Shown here: one piece after another, positions 43,888 through 53,200 of the stretch
How positions within the stretch are numbered: position 1 is the first letter of the stretch
Layout of the letters: every line of letters begins with the position of its first letter
Assembly (NCBI GenBank): GCA_028280635.1
Contig: JANQLM010000033.1
Coordinates: 1-64,000, forward strand
Source of the DNA: Halieaceae bacterium
GTDB lineage: Bacteria; Pseudomonadota; Gammaproteobacteria; Pseudomonadales; Halieaceae
DNA length: 64,000 nucleotides
Direction of reading: 5' to 3'
Notes under the pieces: generated by a model
Databases searched by the model: none
What the model was told of the DNA's origin: nothing
Seen by the model: the letters and a program-made list of their open reading frames with translations, nothing else
Made by a program: the position numbers and the translations under genes

Positions 43888-44982
43888 TCAAGCTTCCCCG
43901 CGCAGATTCTCCAGCCAGTAATCCCACAGCACTTCAGCATAGTCGTCTACCGGCGGGCAGATGATGTTCGCCCTGGCCAGCAGTTTGCGGGTGTTGCGGG
44001 AATCGAAGCGGGTCGGGTAATTGACGTAGCCGATCACCTGCGGTGGGATGCCGAGCCAGGAGACCAGCTTGCCGCCGGCATACTTCAGCGGGGGGATGCG
44101 GCCAATGACTTCTCCGGCCACTTTGGTGGCGTTGTCGAGAGTCTCACTCTCCAGCGCTGTGAGATGCGGGCCGTTCGAGACTTCCATCAGCACCTTGAGC
44201 AGGTCACCCACGCGGATACCCTCGGGGTCGGTGATAAAGAAGCACTCGTTGTCGTGCTTCGGCAGATGCGCGAGGTGGTCGATGGCATCCACCACGTAGT
44301 CTACGGGAACCACGTTGAGCAGCCCGGCCTTGTTCAGCACCAGCGGCAGCCCACTGGGGGTGACGGCGCTCAGGTTTTTCAAAAGTTCGAAGAAGTAATA
44401 GGGGCCGTCGACCTTGTCCATCTCGCCGGTTTCGGAGTGGCCCACCACCATGCCCGGCCGATAGATGCGCCAGGGCATCTTGCTCTCCTCACGCACCAGG
44501 CCTTCGGATTCGTGCTTGGTGAGGAAATAGGGGTGCTCCATGGGGCCCGCTTCCTCGAACATGTCCTCGGTGAAGGTGCCCTCGTAGAGCCCCGCCGCAG
44601 CGATCGAAGACACCTGGTGAAAACAGCCGCAGCGCAGGGCCCTGGCGAGCGCCAGGGACTGGGCGGTGCCATTCACATTGGCCACGCGCTGGCTCTCCGC
44701 GTCCGCCTCCAGGTCGTAGATCGCCGCCAGGTGGAAGAAGTGGTCGATCTTGCCAGCCTGGGATTTGATCCAGGCGGGCTTTACCCCGAGCTTGGATTTG
44801 CTGAGGTCGCCGGCCACGGCGATGACCTGGTTTTCATCCGCGCCCCACAATTCGCGCAGATCATCGACCTTGTGCATGGAGGCCTTTCGCACCAGCATGT
44901 ACACGGTGCCGCCGCGCTCCAGCAGCTTGGGGACCAGGAATCGGCCGATAAAACCGGTGCCACCGGTGATGAAGTAGTTCAC
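43888..44982 (-). CDS. Extended SDR / fatty-acyl-reductase-like NAD(P)-binding protein
   Basis: 364 residues. Rossmann motif TGGTGFIG at the start, VSSIAAAG, and the catalytic YxxxK in HPYFLTKHESE mark an extended SDR. The sequence resembles the N-terminal NAD-binding domain of the Marinobacter two-domain fatty acyl-CoA reductase (MNYFLTGGTGFIGRFLV; FRIYRPGMVVGHSETGEMDKVDGPYYFF; INYPTRFD), but stops where that protein's second SDR domain would begin. It is therefore a single-domain relative. Probable substrates are acyl-CoA or fatty aldehydes. It is encoded 34 bp downstream of the AAR-like gene, in the same direction. Confidence 0.8.
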   Translation of the reverse strand: MNYFITGGTGFIGRFLVPKLLERGGTVYMLVRKASMHKVDDLRELWGADENQVIAVAGDLSKSKLGVKPAWIKSQAGKIDHFFHLAAIYDLEADAESQRVANVNGTAQSLALARALRCGCFHQVSSIAAAGLYEGTFTEDMFEEAGPMEHPYFLTKHESEGLVREESKMPWRIYRPGMVVGHSETGEMDKVDGPYYFFELLKNLSAVTPSGLPLVLNKAGLLNVVPVDYVVDAIDHLAHLPKHDNECFFITDPEGIRVGDLLKVLMEVSNGPHLTALESETLDNATKVAGEVIGRIPPLKYAGGKLVSWLGIPPQVIGYVNYPTRFDSRNTRKLLARANIICPPVDDYAEVLWDYWLENLRGEA

Positions 44983-45016
44983 CTAAACCTCCTTGGAAAA
45001 CTGATGTCGCGCTGAC

Positions 45017-47239
45017 TCAAGCGCGCCGAGCCGTGGCGCGTTTGGGCGCGGCTTTCTTGCCTGGGGCTTTCTTGCTTGCGGGTTTCTTGCCGGCCGCTTT
45101 CCTGGCCGGCGGCTTCTTGCTCACCGGCTTTTTGCCAGCCGCTTTCCTGACCGGGGACTTTTTGCGGGTGGGCCGTTTCTTGCGTGCGGGTTTCCAGGTC
45201 TTGCGCGCTTCGAGGGCAAGTTCCCGCACCTGGGCGATGTCCTCGTCGCTGTAAACGCCGTTGACCCCGGAAATGGCTGCCAGCTTCATGCCGTGCCTCA
45301 GGCCCATCTTGTAGATCTCGTGGACCTTCTCCCATTCGAGGTTGCGCCCCAGGGTGAAGTTCTCAAAACGGCCTTCCAGGGTCAGCACGATGGTTTCCGC
45401 CAGGCAGGCATAGACCACATTGCGGTCCTCGAAACCGATGGACTTCATGTGCACCTCGCCCGGCAGGGATACCTCGCCGGACTCGATCACCAGTACGTCG
45501 GGGCGCTTGGCCACTTCTTCCGGCGGCAGGTCCAGCGGGCGGGCCACGTCGGTAATCACACAGCCGGGCTTGACCTGGGTGATGTCGAGAATCTTTTTGC
45601 CCGCGCCCGAGGTGGCGGTCACAATCATATCCATATCGCCGATGTCCTCGTCGCTGTCGGCATAGGACGACAGCACCAGCTTGACCCCGGGCGACTCCTT
45701 GAGGATGGACTTTTTCAGCACCAGGAGCTTGGCGGCCTCGGGCGACACCAGGTGCAGTTCATCGGCGGTCCTGGCCAGCAGGCGGGCACAGGCGGACCCG
45801 ATGGCGCCGGTGGCGCCCACTACCATGGCCTTGCCTTTGACGCGCTTGCCGCGCTCCAGCGTCAACATGCCGAGGCGCTCCACGGCATCGTGCGCCGCCC
45901 ATAGGGCGCCGGAGGCGCTGTAGCTGTTGCCGGTGGTGATCGGCAGCGGCGCCCGCTTGGCGACAGTGATACCGGCATCCCCCACCACCTTGGTGAACGC
46001 CCCGAGGCCCATGATCTGTGCCCCCAGTTTCTTGGCGATGTTGGCGGCGTCCAGCAGCTTCCGGTAAGTGAACTCCGGGGGGTGGGACATGATTTCCTTC
46101 GGCGTGCCGCCGACTACGATCAGCCAGCCCTCCGCCTCGACTCCGTCGGGGGAGCGGATGCCCTCCATCTTGGTGAATACAAACGGCGGCGTATAGGCCA
46201 CCGCTTTTTCCACCAGATCCATGACCGGCGCCGGCGCCACCTTCGACACCAGCTCCAGTGGCTTGAGGTTATTGAGGTACTGCTGCGATAGCGGGTGGAT
46301 CACGAAGGCGAAGCGATTGATCTGCTTGAGGCCCTCGATGGGGTAGAGAATGCGCGGCTTGAGATCCAGGTCGGTGAATATCTCCAGATAGTCATCGTGG
46401 GTGATGTCTTCCGCGGGCTTGTCGAGCGCAGCCATCACCATGGCCTCCACCACGTTGACGCCGACAATTTCATCGAACGGCTGCACGCTGCAATCCAGCA
46501 CCAGCCGTACCCCCTTCTCCGCCAACTCCTCGAGACGCTCGTCGTCGATAGTGGAGGTGATGACGGTTTTACCCTCCAGCTCGTCCGCGCTGTAGTGGCG
46601 GAGCTGATCATAGAGCGCCACCACTACATGGGCGTCCTTGACGGCGCGACGCAGCATCAGGTGATTGAAGAACTTGAACGCGGCCACCGAAGGGACCAGG
46701 TCCTTGCCGCTCTCCAGGCGCAACACCGGGTGGCTGCCTGAAGCGTACAGCTCCAGCGCGCTGAGGCTGTGCAGCATATTGGGCAGTCCAAACTGCACAA
46801 TGGGATCAGCGAACGACAGGTTGTCGGTGTACTCGGCCATGATGGAGGCCAGCCGGTAGTTGAGCGTGCCGGACAGGAACAGCACCTTGGCATTGGTGAA
46901 TATATTGCCGAGCTCGGCCTGGGTGGAGCGCAGGGTCCATTCCTGGACAATCTCCCGCAGCTTGGAGCCGGTGGTGACCGGCGTATCCTCCGCCAGTTTC
47001 TCCAGCTTGCGGGTCTCGCGACGGGTAAAACAGTCGGTTCCCACGGTGTAGTGCTCGCGCACCATGCCGAGGCCGAGGCTGTCCGTCCGGTCACGCCAGT
47101 CGCGGACCAGCTTTGCCGCCCGCCGGGAGCTTCCATCGGTACCCAATCGCGACACGGTGAAGCGCTCACCAAGAAACCGGGTTTTGAAACTGTAGTCCAG
47201 ATTCGCCGGACCCAGACTGACGCTGACGACCTTTTTCAT
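45017..47239 (-). CDS. Acyl-ACP-reductase-like dehydrogenase with Lys/Ala-rich tail
   Basis: 740 residues. The C-terminal half (about 440-640) carries an NAD(P)-binding domain with VGATGAIGSACARLLAR and the preceding ALGAFTKVVGDAGITVAKRAPLPITTGNSYSASG, which resembles cyanobacterial long-chain acyl-ACP reductase (FTTGNTHTAY, GATGDIGSAVCRWL). The N-terminal about 340 residues show no recognised family. The last about 60 residues are a histone-H1-like repeat of KK, AAGKKP and RK units, strongly basic. The 34-bp spacing to the SDR gene suggests they act together in acyl-chain reduction, for example acyl-ACP or acyl-CoA to aldehyde and alcohol. This is an inference. Confidence 0.65.
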   Translation of the reverse strand: MKKVVSVSLGPANLDYSFKTRFLGERFTVSRLGTDGSSRRAAKLVRDWRDRTDSLGLGMVREHYTVGTDCFTRRETRKLEKLAEDTPVTTGSKLREIVQEWTLRSTQAELGNIFTNAKVLFLSGTLNYRLASIMAEYTDNLSFADPIVQFGLPNMLHSLSALELYASGSHPVLRLESGKDLVPSVAAFKFFNHLMLRRAVKDAHVVVALYDQLRHYSADELEGKTVITSTIDDERLEELAEKGVRLVLDCSVQPFDEIVGVNVVEAMVMAALDKPAEDITHDDYLEIFTDLDLKPRILYPIEGLKQINRFAFVIHPLSQQYLNNLKPLELVSKVAPAPVMDLVEKAVAYTPPFVFTKMEGIRSPDGVEAEGWLIVVGGTPKEIMSHPPEFTYRKLLDAANIAKKLGAQIMGLGAFTKVVGDAGITVAKRAPLPITTGNSYSASGALWAAHDAVERLGMLTLERGKRVKGKAMVVGATGAIGSACARLLARTADELHLVSPEAAKLLVLKKSILKESPGVKLVLSSYADSDEDIGDMDMIVTATSGAGKKILDITQVKPGCVITDVARPLDLPPEEVAKRPDVLVIESGEVSLPGEVHMKSIGFEDRNVVYACLAETIVLTLEGRFENFTLGRNLEWEKVHEIYKMGLRHGMKLAAISGVNGVYSDEDIAQVRELALEARKTWKPARKKRPTRKKSPVRKAAGKKPVSKKPPARKAAGKKPASKKAPGKKAAPKRATARRA

Positions 47240-47641
47240 AAGCAGAGGTACTTATTATCTACCCTCACAGCATAGTCTCCCGCCGCTCTTCTTTAGTTGA
47301 TAGAGCGCAATAAAGCCGGCGGGAGATCACCACCCATTTGCGGCCAACGCGTCGCCGTGTGAGCAGGGTCCACAGGTCTTTTCAGCGCGCCATAGCTCAA
47401 TATCGCCACCCAGGCAGCCGCTTTTTCGCTTCCGCAGTTTTCTCGCAGGGCCGATTCGAAAATCCCTTCGGCGGCCTAAGGCGAAGGGGTCGCTCGCGGC
47501 ACACGCCTACTGCGATGAATGAATTTTTTGTTGCAGCGCCGTCAATCTCAGATTGGACTTGTTTCAGGTCAATACTCAGCCGGGGATTGGCAGGCAGGCT
47601 ACGCGAGCACGATCAAACTGTGATCAGCGAGAGGTCTGGCT
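47240..47641. other. Intergenic region, nothing recognised
   Basis: About 400 bp between divergent genes (the AAR-like gene and the di-heme peroxidase). A short frame starting at 47338 overlaps the real gene and has no family pattern. Promoters for both genes are expected here; none is clear by eye. Confidence 0.4.
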
Positions 47642-49576
47642 ATGCACTATCCGGCGTTACTCTTCGGCCTGTTCGCGGGCCTGCTAGCGGCGAAAACGGG
47701 TGCACAACAGTTCACCGATACCCAGCGACTAGGGAATGAACTGTTCAGTGATATCAATCTGTCACTAAACCGCAATCAATCCTGCGAGAGCTGCCATTCG
47801 CTTTCCCGCGCCAGGGTACCGGTCCAGAGACATGAAGGACGCTTCGAGATGACTCAGGCGCCTTCGGCGGGACTGGTGGACCTATCCAACGTGCAGGACG
47901 GCACCCCCGTTTCCAATGGTTCACAGCCACGGGCGGTAGGCGGCCTGAATGCACCCAGCGCTACCTACGCGGCGCTGACCCCGGCATTCCACTGGAACGG
48001 CAGCAGGTTTATTGGTGGTCAGTTCTGGAACGGTCGCGCCAGGGACCTGGTGGAACAGGCGAAGGGGCCGTTCACAAATCCGCTGGAAATGGCGATGCCC
48101 AACCGGTGGTCTGTGATCGAACGCCTGCGCGAACGGCCTCTGTATCTGAGAGAGTTCCAGGAGGTCTTCGGCATCGACCTGGAATCGCTCGAACCAAACA
48201 CATCCGAGGCAGCCGAGGCATTCGATGCCATGGCATCGGCGATCGCGGCGTTTGAACGGTCACGGATTTTCAATCGATTTACGTCGAAATTCGACTTTGT
48301 TGCCGCCGGCATCACCTCCTTCACAGCCTCGGAGCAACGCGGGGAAGGCCTCTTCAACGGTGCCGCGCTATGCAGCCAGTGCCACAAAACACGGGGCATC
48401 AGTGGCGAGGGCACGCCCGCCGCCCTGAGCGACTTCCGTTACGACAACGTCGGGATGCCCACCAACCCGCTGATCCCGATAAACCAGGGTGCAGACCCGG
48501 GCCTGGCTGGCAATCCCAATCTCGAGTCCGCCCGCGGTGAGCCAACGCCGCTAGAGGAAGTGGAAGGCTTCCACAAGACGGTTGGCCTGAGAAACGTGGA
48601 ACTGACCCCTCCGTATATGCACAACGGTGTGCTGAAGACGCTGGAAGAAGTGGTGCACTACTACAACACACGCGACGTACTGCCCGAATGCGTCGAACCC
48701 GCCGATGCGATGAACCCGGGCTTTGGTGTCAACTGTTGGTCCAGGGGCGAGTACCACGAGACCCAAAACGTGGAACAGATGGGCAACCTGGGGCTGAGCG
48801 AGCAGGACGAAGCTGACATCGTCGCGTTCATGAAAACGTTCACTGACAATTATCCGAGCTGGGGAAACAGCCACGGCAGAAGCGACCCCAACGTACCCCG
48901 GGGTACGCCCTCCCCGTTCGCGGATTTTGTGGTGCCGGACAATTCGCTGCGCGATACACCGGGGGATTCAACACCCGGGCAACTCACCATTGGCGCGAGC
49001 AAAGACGCGAGCATCTTCGCGGACACGCCCGAAGGCAGCATTTCAAACGGCAGACTGTTTATAGGGCGCAACCGCACGGGCAGCGTTCGGCGCGGCCTCA
49101 TTGCGTTTGATCTCAGCGAAATACCCACCGGGTCGATTGTCGATTCCGTCGAGCTGACGATGACTGTCAGCGACTCCCATGACTCCGGTTTCACGATCAG
49201 TATGCATCGAATGCAGGCAGACTGGGGTGAAGGCACCACCGTCGGCACGGGCGGGGGTCGGGGCCGGGCCCAGCCCGCAACGCCCAACGAAGTCACCTGG
49301 CTGCACCGCTTTTTCGACACCGAGTTCTGGAGCAGTCCCGGCGGTGACTTTTTTGCCACCCCCAGCGCAGTGTCCAGCGCCGCGGTCACTACCCGGTGGA
49401 CAGGTGCGGGTCTGCAAGCTGACGTCCAGGACTGGGTAGACAACCCGGGCAGCAACTTCGGCTGGATACTGATAGGCAACGAGATGCGGCTGCAGAGCGT
49501 TCAGGTGTACTTTGGCAGTGAGTCGTTCAGTGGGGCTCCCAGCCTGATCGTCAGGTACACGCCACCCGAGCAGTAG
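47642..49576 (+). CDS. Di-heme cytochrome-c peroxidase-like protein with DNRLRE-like tail
   Basis: 644 residues. A signal peptide (MHYPALLFGLFAGLLAAKTGAQ) is followed by two c-haem motifs, CESCH near residue 46-50 and CSQCH near 244-248, with the CcpA/MauG motifs FWNGRARDLVEQAKGPFTNPLEM and VGLRNVELTPPYMHNGVLKTLEEVVHYYN. The C-terminal about 190 residues form a DNRLRE-like beta-sandwich (GASKDASIFADTPEGSISNG, RRGLIAFDLSEIPTGSIVDSVELTM, GWILIGNE), which is common in cell-surface or secreted glycan-active proteins. Fusion of this domain to a peroxidase is unusual. It should act in the periplasm or outside the cell. Confidence 0.8.
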   Translation: MHYPALLFGLFAGLLAAKTGAQQFTDTQRLGNELFSDINLSLNRNQSCESCHSLSRARVPVQRHEGRFEMTQAPSAGLVDLSNVQDGTPVSNGSQPRAVGGLNAPSATYAALTPAFHWNGSRFIGGQFWNGRARDLVEQAKGPFTNPLEMAMPNRWSVIERLRERPLYLREFQEVFGIDLESLEPNTSEAAEAFDAMASAIAAFERSRIFNRFTSKFDFVAAGITSFTASEQRGEGLFNGAALCSQCHKTRGISGEGTPAALSDFRYDNVGMPTNPLIPINQGADPGLAGNPNLESARGEPTPLEEVEGFHKTVGLRNVELTPPYMHNGVLKTLEEVVHYYNTRDVLPECVEPADAMNPGFGVNCWSRGEYHETQNVEQMGNLGLSEQDEADIVAFMKTFTDNYPSWGNSHGRSDPNVPRGTPSPFADFVVPDNSLRDTPGDSTPGQLTIGASKDASIFADTPEGSISNGRLFIGRNRTGSVRRGLIAFDLSEIPTGSIVDSVELTMTVSDSHDSGFTISMHRMQADWGEGTTVGTGGGRGRAQPATPNEVTWLHRFFDTEFWSSPGGDFFATPSAVSSAAVTTRWTGAGLQADVQDWVDNPGSNFGWILIGNEMRLQSVQVYFGSESFSGAPSLIVRYTPPEQ

Positions 49577-49758
49577 CTGGGCCCGGGTTTCGCGAGTTGA
49601 GGCCATACTGTTTCCAAAAGACAGGCCCCCGCCTCGCCTTCCGAGTCAACCAGATTGTGGCTCCCGCGTTAATAGAGTTGTCCCCGCGCCTGGACGTCCA
49701 CTGCCAGCAGGGATAGGGTCAGGACTCCCAGCTCGCGGAATCGAAGGGGAGGAGCACT

Positions 49759-50217
49759 ATGAAACGAGAAACAACGCTATTCGCCGCCTGCCTTACGGCA
49801 TTGTCACTCAGCGCCTGCGCGGAGGACCCTCCCGCGTCAGAGCGCGAGTCACCCGCCGCCCTGGAGGCACGGCAAGAGGCCCTGGAACGCAAATCGCCTC
49901 AGAAAGTGGAATTGTCCGATACCCCGGTCACCGGCGAGGTGCCAGAGGCCATACTCCAGATGCTGCGTGACGAACTGGCAAGTCGCGGCGTTGGCGACGC
50001 CAGCGTGGTGCTGGCCGAAGCGACGGTCTGGCCGAACGGCGCCATGGGCTGTCCGGAGCCGGGTCGCATGTACACACAGGCCCTGATCGATGGCTACCGG
50101 GTGGTATTCGAGAGCGGCTCGGATCGCTGGGATTACCGGGTCAGCCAGCGCGGGGGCTTTATGCTCTGCGAGCGCAATATGTCCCTGCAGCAGCCGAGGC
50201 TCGTGCCCACAAAATAA
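49759..50217 (+). CDS. Small lipoprotein of unknown function
   Basis: 152 residues. A lipobox (LSLSACAED, Cys at about 21) predicts a lipoprotein. A Glu/Ala/Arg-rich linker precedes a compact domain (VPEAILQMLRDELASRGVGDASVVLAEATVWPNGAMGCPEPGRMYTQALIDGYRVVFESGSDRWDYRVSQRGGFMLCE) with two Cys that could form a disulfide. The WPNGAMGCPEPGR pattern recurs in other proteobacterial lipoproteins, but no function is known to me. A GGGGAGGAG ribosome-binding region precedes the ATG. It converges on the S8 protease gene across a terminator. Confidence 0.7.
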   Translation: MKRETTLFAACLTALSLSACAEDPPASERESPAALEARQEALERKSPQKVELSDTPVTGEVPEAILQMLRDELASRGVGDASVVLAEATVWPNGAMGCPEPGRMYTQALIDGYRVVFESGSDRWDYRVSQRGGFMLCERNMSLQQPRLVPTK

Positions 50218-50239
50218 AAACGGGGCCCGAGGGCCCCGT
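50214..50239 (-). terminator. Intrinsic terminator of the S8 protease gene
   Basis: ACGGGGCCC (50220-50228) pairs with GGGCCCCGT (50231-50239). On the minus strand the hairpin is followed by five T residues and a T-rich tail (TTTTTATTTT), so it terminates the protease transcript. On the plus strand there is no T-run, but it may still slow the lipoprotein transcript. Confidence 0.75.
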
Positions 50240-50262
50240 GAGAATAGCGACTCGGCTATGAA

Positions 50263-53200
50263 TCAATCGTCGTCATCGTCGTCGTCATCATCGTCGTCGT
50301 CGTCGTCGTCGTCTTCATCATCGTCATCGTCATCGTCGTCGTCATCGCGGTCCTTCTTCTTTTTCTTTTTCTTCTTCTCTTTCTCTTCGGGACTCAACGG
50401 TGTCGGCGGTTCGACGCCCGGCAACAGGAACAGCAGGGCTTCGGTGTCCTCTGTTGCACCACCATAGGCACCCGCTCCGCGAGTACCGTTGGTGAACAGC
50501 ATCACACCGAGTTCGGGCGACAGATCCGGCAGTGCGCCGAAGTCAACGACATCGAGCGCACCGAAGGCGCCGGAAGGCAGGTCACCACTGGGTACACCGA
50601 GGTACTGCTCACCCAGCGGCGCAACGGTAATACTGTCGATCACATCACCGGGACCGCCGTTGTAGAAGTCCACGGCATTCACGGTAATGTCTACCGGCCG
50701 GAAGAAGTCAGCCTGGCTAAACCCGATCTGCTCGGCGCAAATCAACAACACCGTGTTATTGGTGTTGGTGGCATGCTCGGTCAGGAAGAACACCGTCACG
50801 CCACCGGAGGGATCGAGCACTGCTGTGGCCTCACGGGCATCGCTGAGTGAGCCGTCGGCAAAGAACGACAGCGGCGCGTTCAGCACCGTGAAGTCAGCCG
50901 TACCGTCACGGTCGGTATCCAGGTCAATCTGGTGACTGACCGGGAGCAGGTGACTCTGGCGATCCCAGGTGTTCACCGCGAAGGCCCAGAGGAAGGAGGG
51001 GTTGGCCGAACAGAACCCGGCACCCACCGGAATGGTGGTCACGCCCACTGAACGCAAGTCCGGCATGGGCATTTGCGCACCACGCTCACCCCGGGGCATC
51101 TCATCACTGAGACCCACCAGTGTGTACGCGTCATTCTGGGCCACGCCCGCCCCACCGTTCACCAGTCCGATGCTGTCGACAACATCGCCGGGAATGCCCG
51201 GTACCGGCTCAATGGTCTGGCGATCCGGCGCAACCGATGCAGCCTGGCGCGGAATGATATGCCAGGGCAGTGCCGCTTCATCACCACGCGAGCTGTGGAT
51301 CAGCAGATAGCCATCGTACTCCGCTGCAGTGAGCGAGGCAGGATTACCACCCTCCGGGCCAGAGCTCATGGGGTTGCCAGACAGCAGAGTCGGGTCAATG
51401 GTGAACTCCACCCGAACCGAGCGGCTCTTGCCGGCCGGCACTCTCAGGCGGCGCTTCTTGACCTCAACCTGCACCGCACCTGTCATCGCGTCGTCCATGT
51501 AGCGGAACGTCGGTTCGAAGGTGAAACGCTGGGTCCGCTTCGACGTGTTCTTGATGCGGATCTTGCGCTTGATGGTGACCGGCTCGTCGACGTCTTCGAA
51601 GCCCAGGCTCAGCGAGGGCTGGTCGTCATCCGGGGACCAGGCGATGAAGCTTGCCTCCGCCGCTGCATCCACCCGCAGCTCACCAGCACCAATGCGGGTG
51701 ATTTCAGCGAGTGCACCGGTGGTGTCGCTCACAATATCGCGGAAGGCGTTGTTCATTAGCGCGGCCTTCAGCTCAAGTGGAGAGCAACCCCTGGCCTTCC
51801 TGCTCTTTTCGCTCTTCCTACTCTTCTTGCTCTTTTTGCTCTTCTTGCTCTTGCCGTCATCCGCGCGGCAGGCTTCCTGCAGAAGCGCCGCACCGCCGGC
51901 TACCATTGGGCCGGCACCGGATGTGCCGCCGAAGGGCGTGCGCTCGGTACCGGTGGCGACCTCAGCAGACACTGAAGCACCTGGAGCACCGATTTCCGGC
52001 TTGATGGCATTGAAGGAGAGGTCCGGACCGCGGGCCGTGGAGCTGACCGTAATGCCCACCAGGGGCGAGCTGAATTCCGGGCCAAACTCTACGACCGCAG
52101 TGCCGGTGCGGAGGATATCGCCGTCTGCCTGGCTGATATTGAAGCCGGGAATGGTCACAGCCACGCCCCCGCCGAAGGAACCGCTAAACGGCGCTCCGGG
52201 AGCCACCAGCATGACGATACCCAGCTTGCCTCCCGCCGCTTCGATGTTCTGCATCTTCAGGCTGAAGTTACAGGCACCGCGATCCACCGCGACAATCATG
52301 TCGGTGAGATCGCCATCGAATGGGTCACAACCCAGCAGGTTGTCACCATCGGTATCGCCATACTGGACCAGGCCGGAGATTGTTGAGGTCGGATCCGGCG
52401 TCCAGGCATATTTCACTGCCTGGTACAGGCCCGCATCGGCCGCCGGCTCAACCACATTCATGGCAAAAGCGGTGGCCGAGGGTACGTTGGTCTGCGCTAC
52501 TGAGAGTGCCGTGGGCGCCGATGACGGTGTACCCGTGCAGTATGGGAAATCGCCACAGTTGCCCGCGGAGGACACGGTAAACGTACCCAGTGCGCTGGCA
52601 TTGTCGACGGCGGTAGACAGGTCATCGTCAAAAGGCTGGCCGTAATCGGCGCCCAGCGACAGGTTGATGATGTCCACCCGATCGCTGGTATCGCCGTCAC
52701 CATCCGGGTCGACGGAAAACTCCATTCCGAGAATCAGCGATATCCCGTTGCAGCTCGGAGTCAGGGACGCACACACCTTGACGGCGTAGATATCCGCCCC
52801 CGGCGCTACACCATTGACGCCGCCAATGATGTCGGCCACATGGGTGCCGTGCCCGGCAAAGGCGCCCGGCACCAGGGCCAGGTCGTCCAGCGGATCGGGG
52901 TCCGGCATGGGCGGATCATCAAATTCGTTGGGTCCCGTGGGCCAGACGTTGCCGAGGAAGTCGAAGCCGCCTACTACCTTGGCGGTCGGGAATGTGCCCG
53001 GTTCGATAATGGTGCCGTCGTTGGCGACGTAATCCGCCGGATCTCCGGAACCGCCCAGGTCGGCGTGGGTGTAGTCAACACCGCTGTCCAGCACGGCGAC
53101 GCTGACCCCGCTGCCGTCAAAACCGCTGGCCTGTACGGCGGCGGCTCCCACGTAGGGCACCGTCTCCTCCAGGTTCAGCTTGTAGTGCCCTACCGGCGCT

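Noticed and set aside
50267-50345. CRISPR-like or tandem spacer array
   Set aside because: The repeats are 3-bp codons inside a gene, without spacers or cas genes; no CRISPR array is seen anywhere in the window.
50090-50467. Serine-rich plus-strand protein over the poly-Asp tract
   Set aside because: It is the complement of the GAY tract; the reading direction of the protease explains it.
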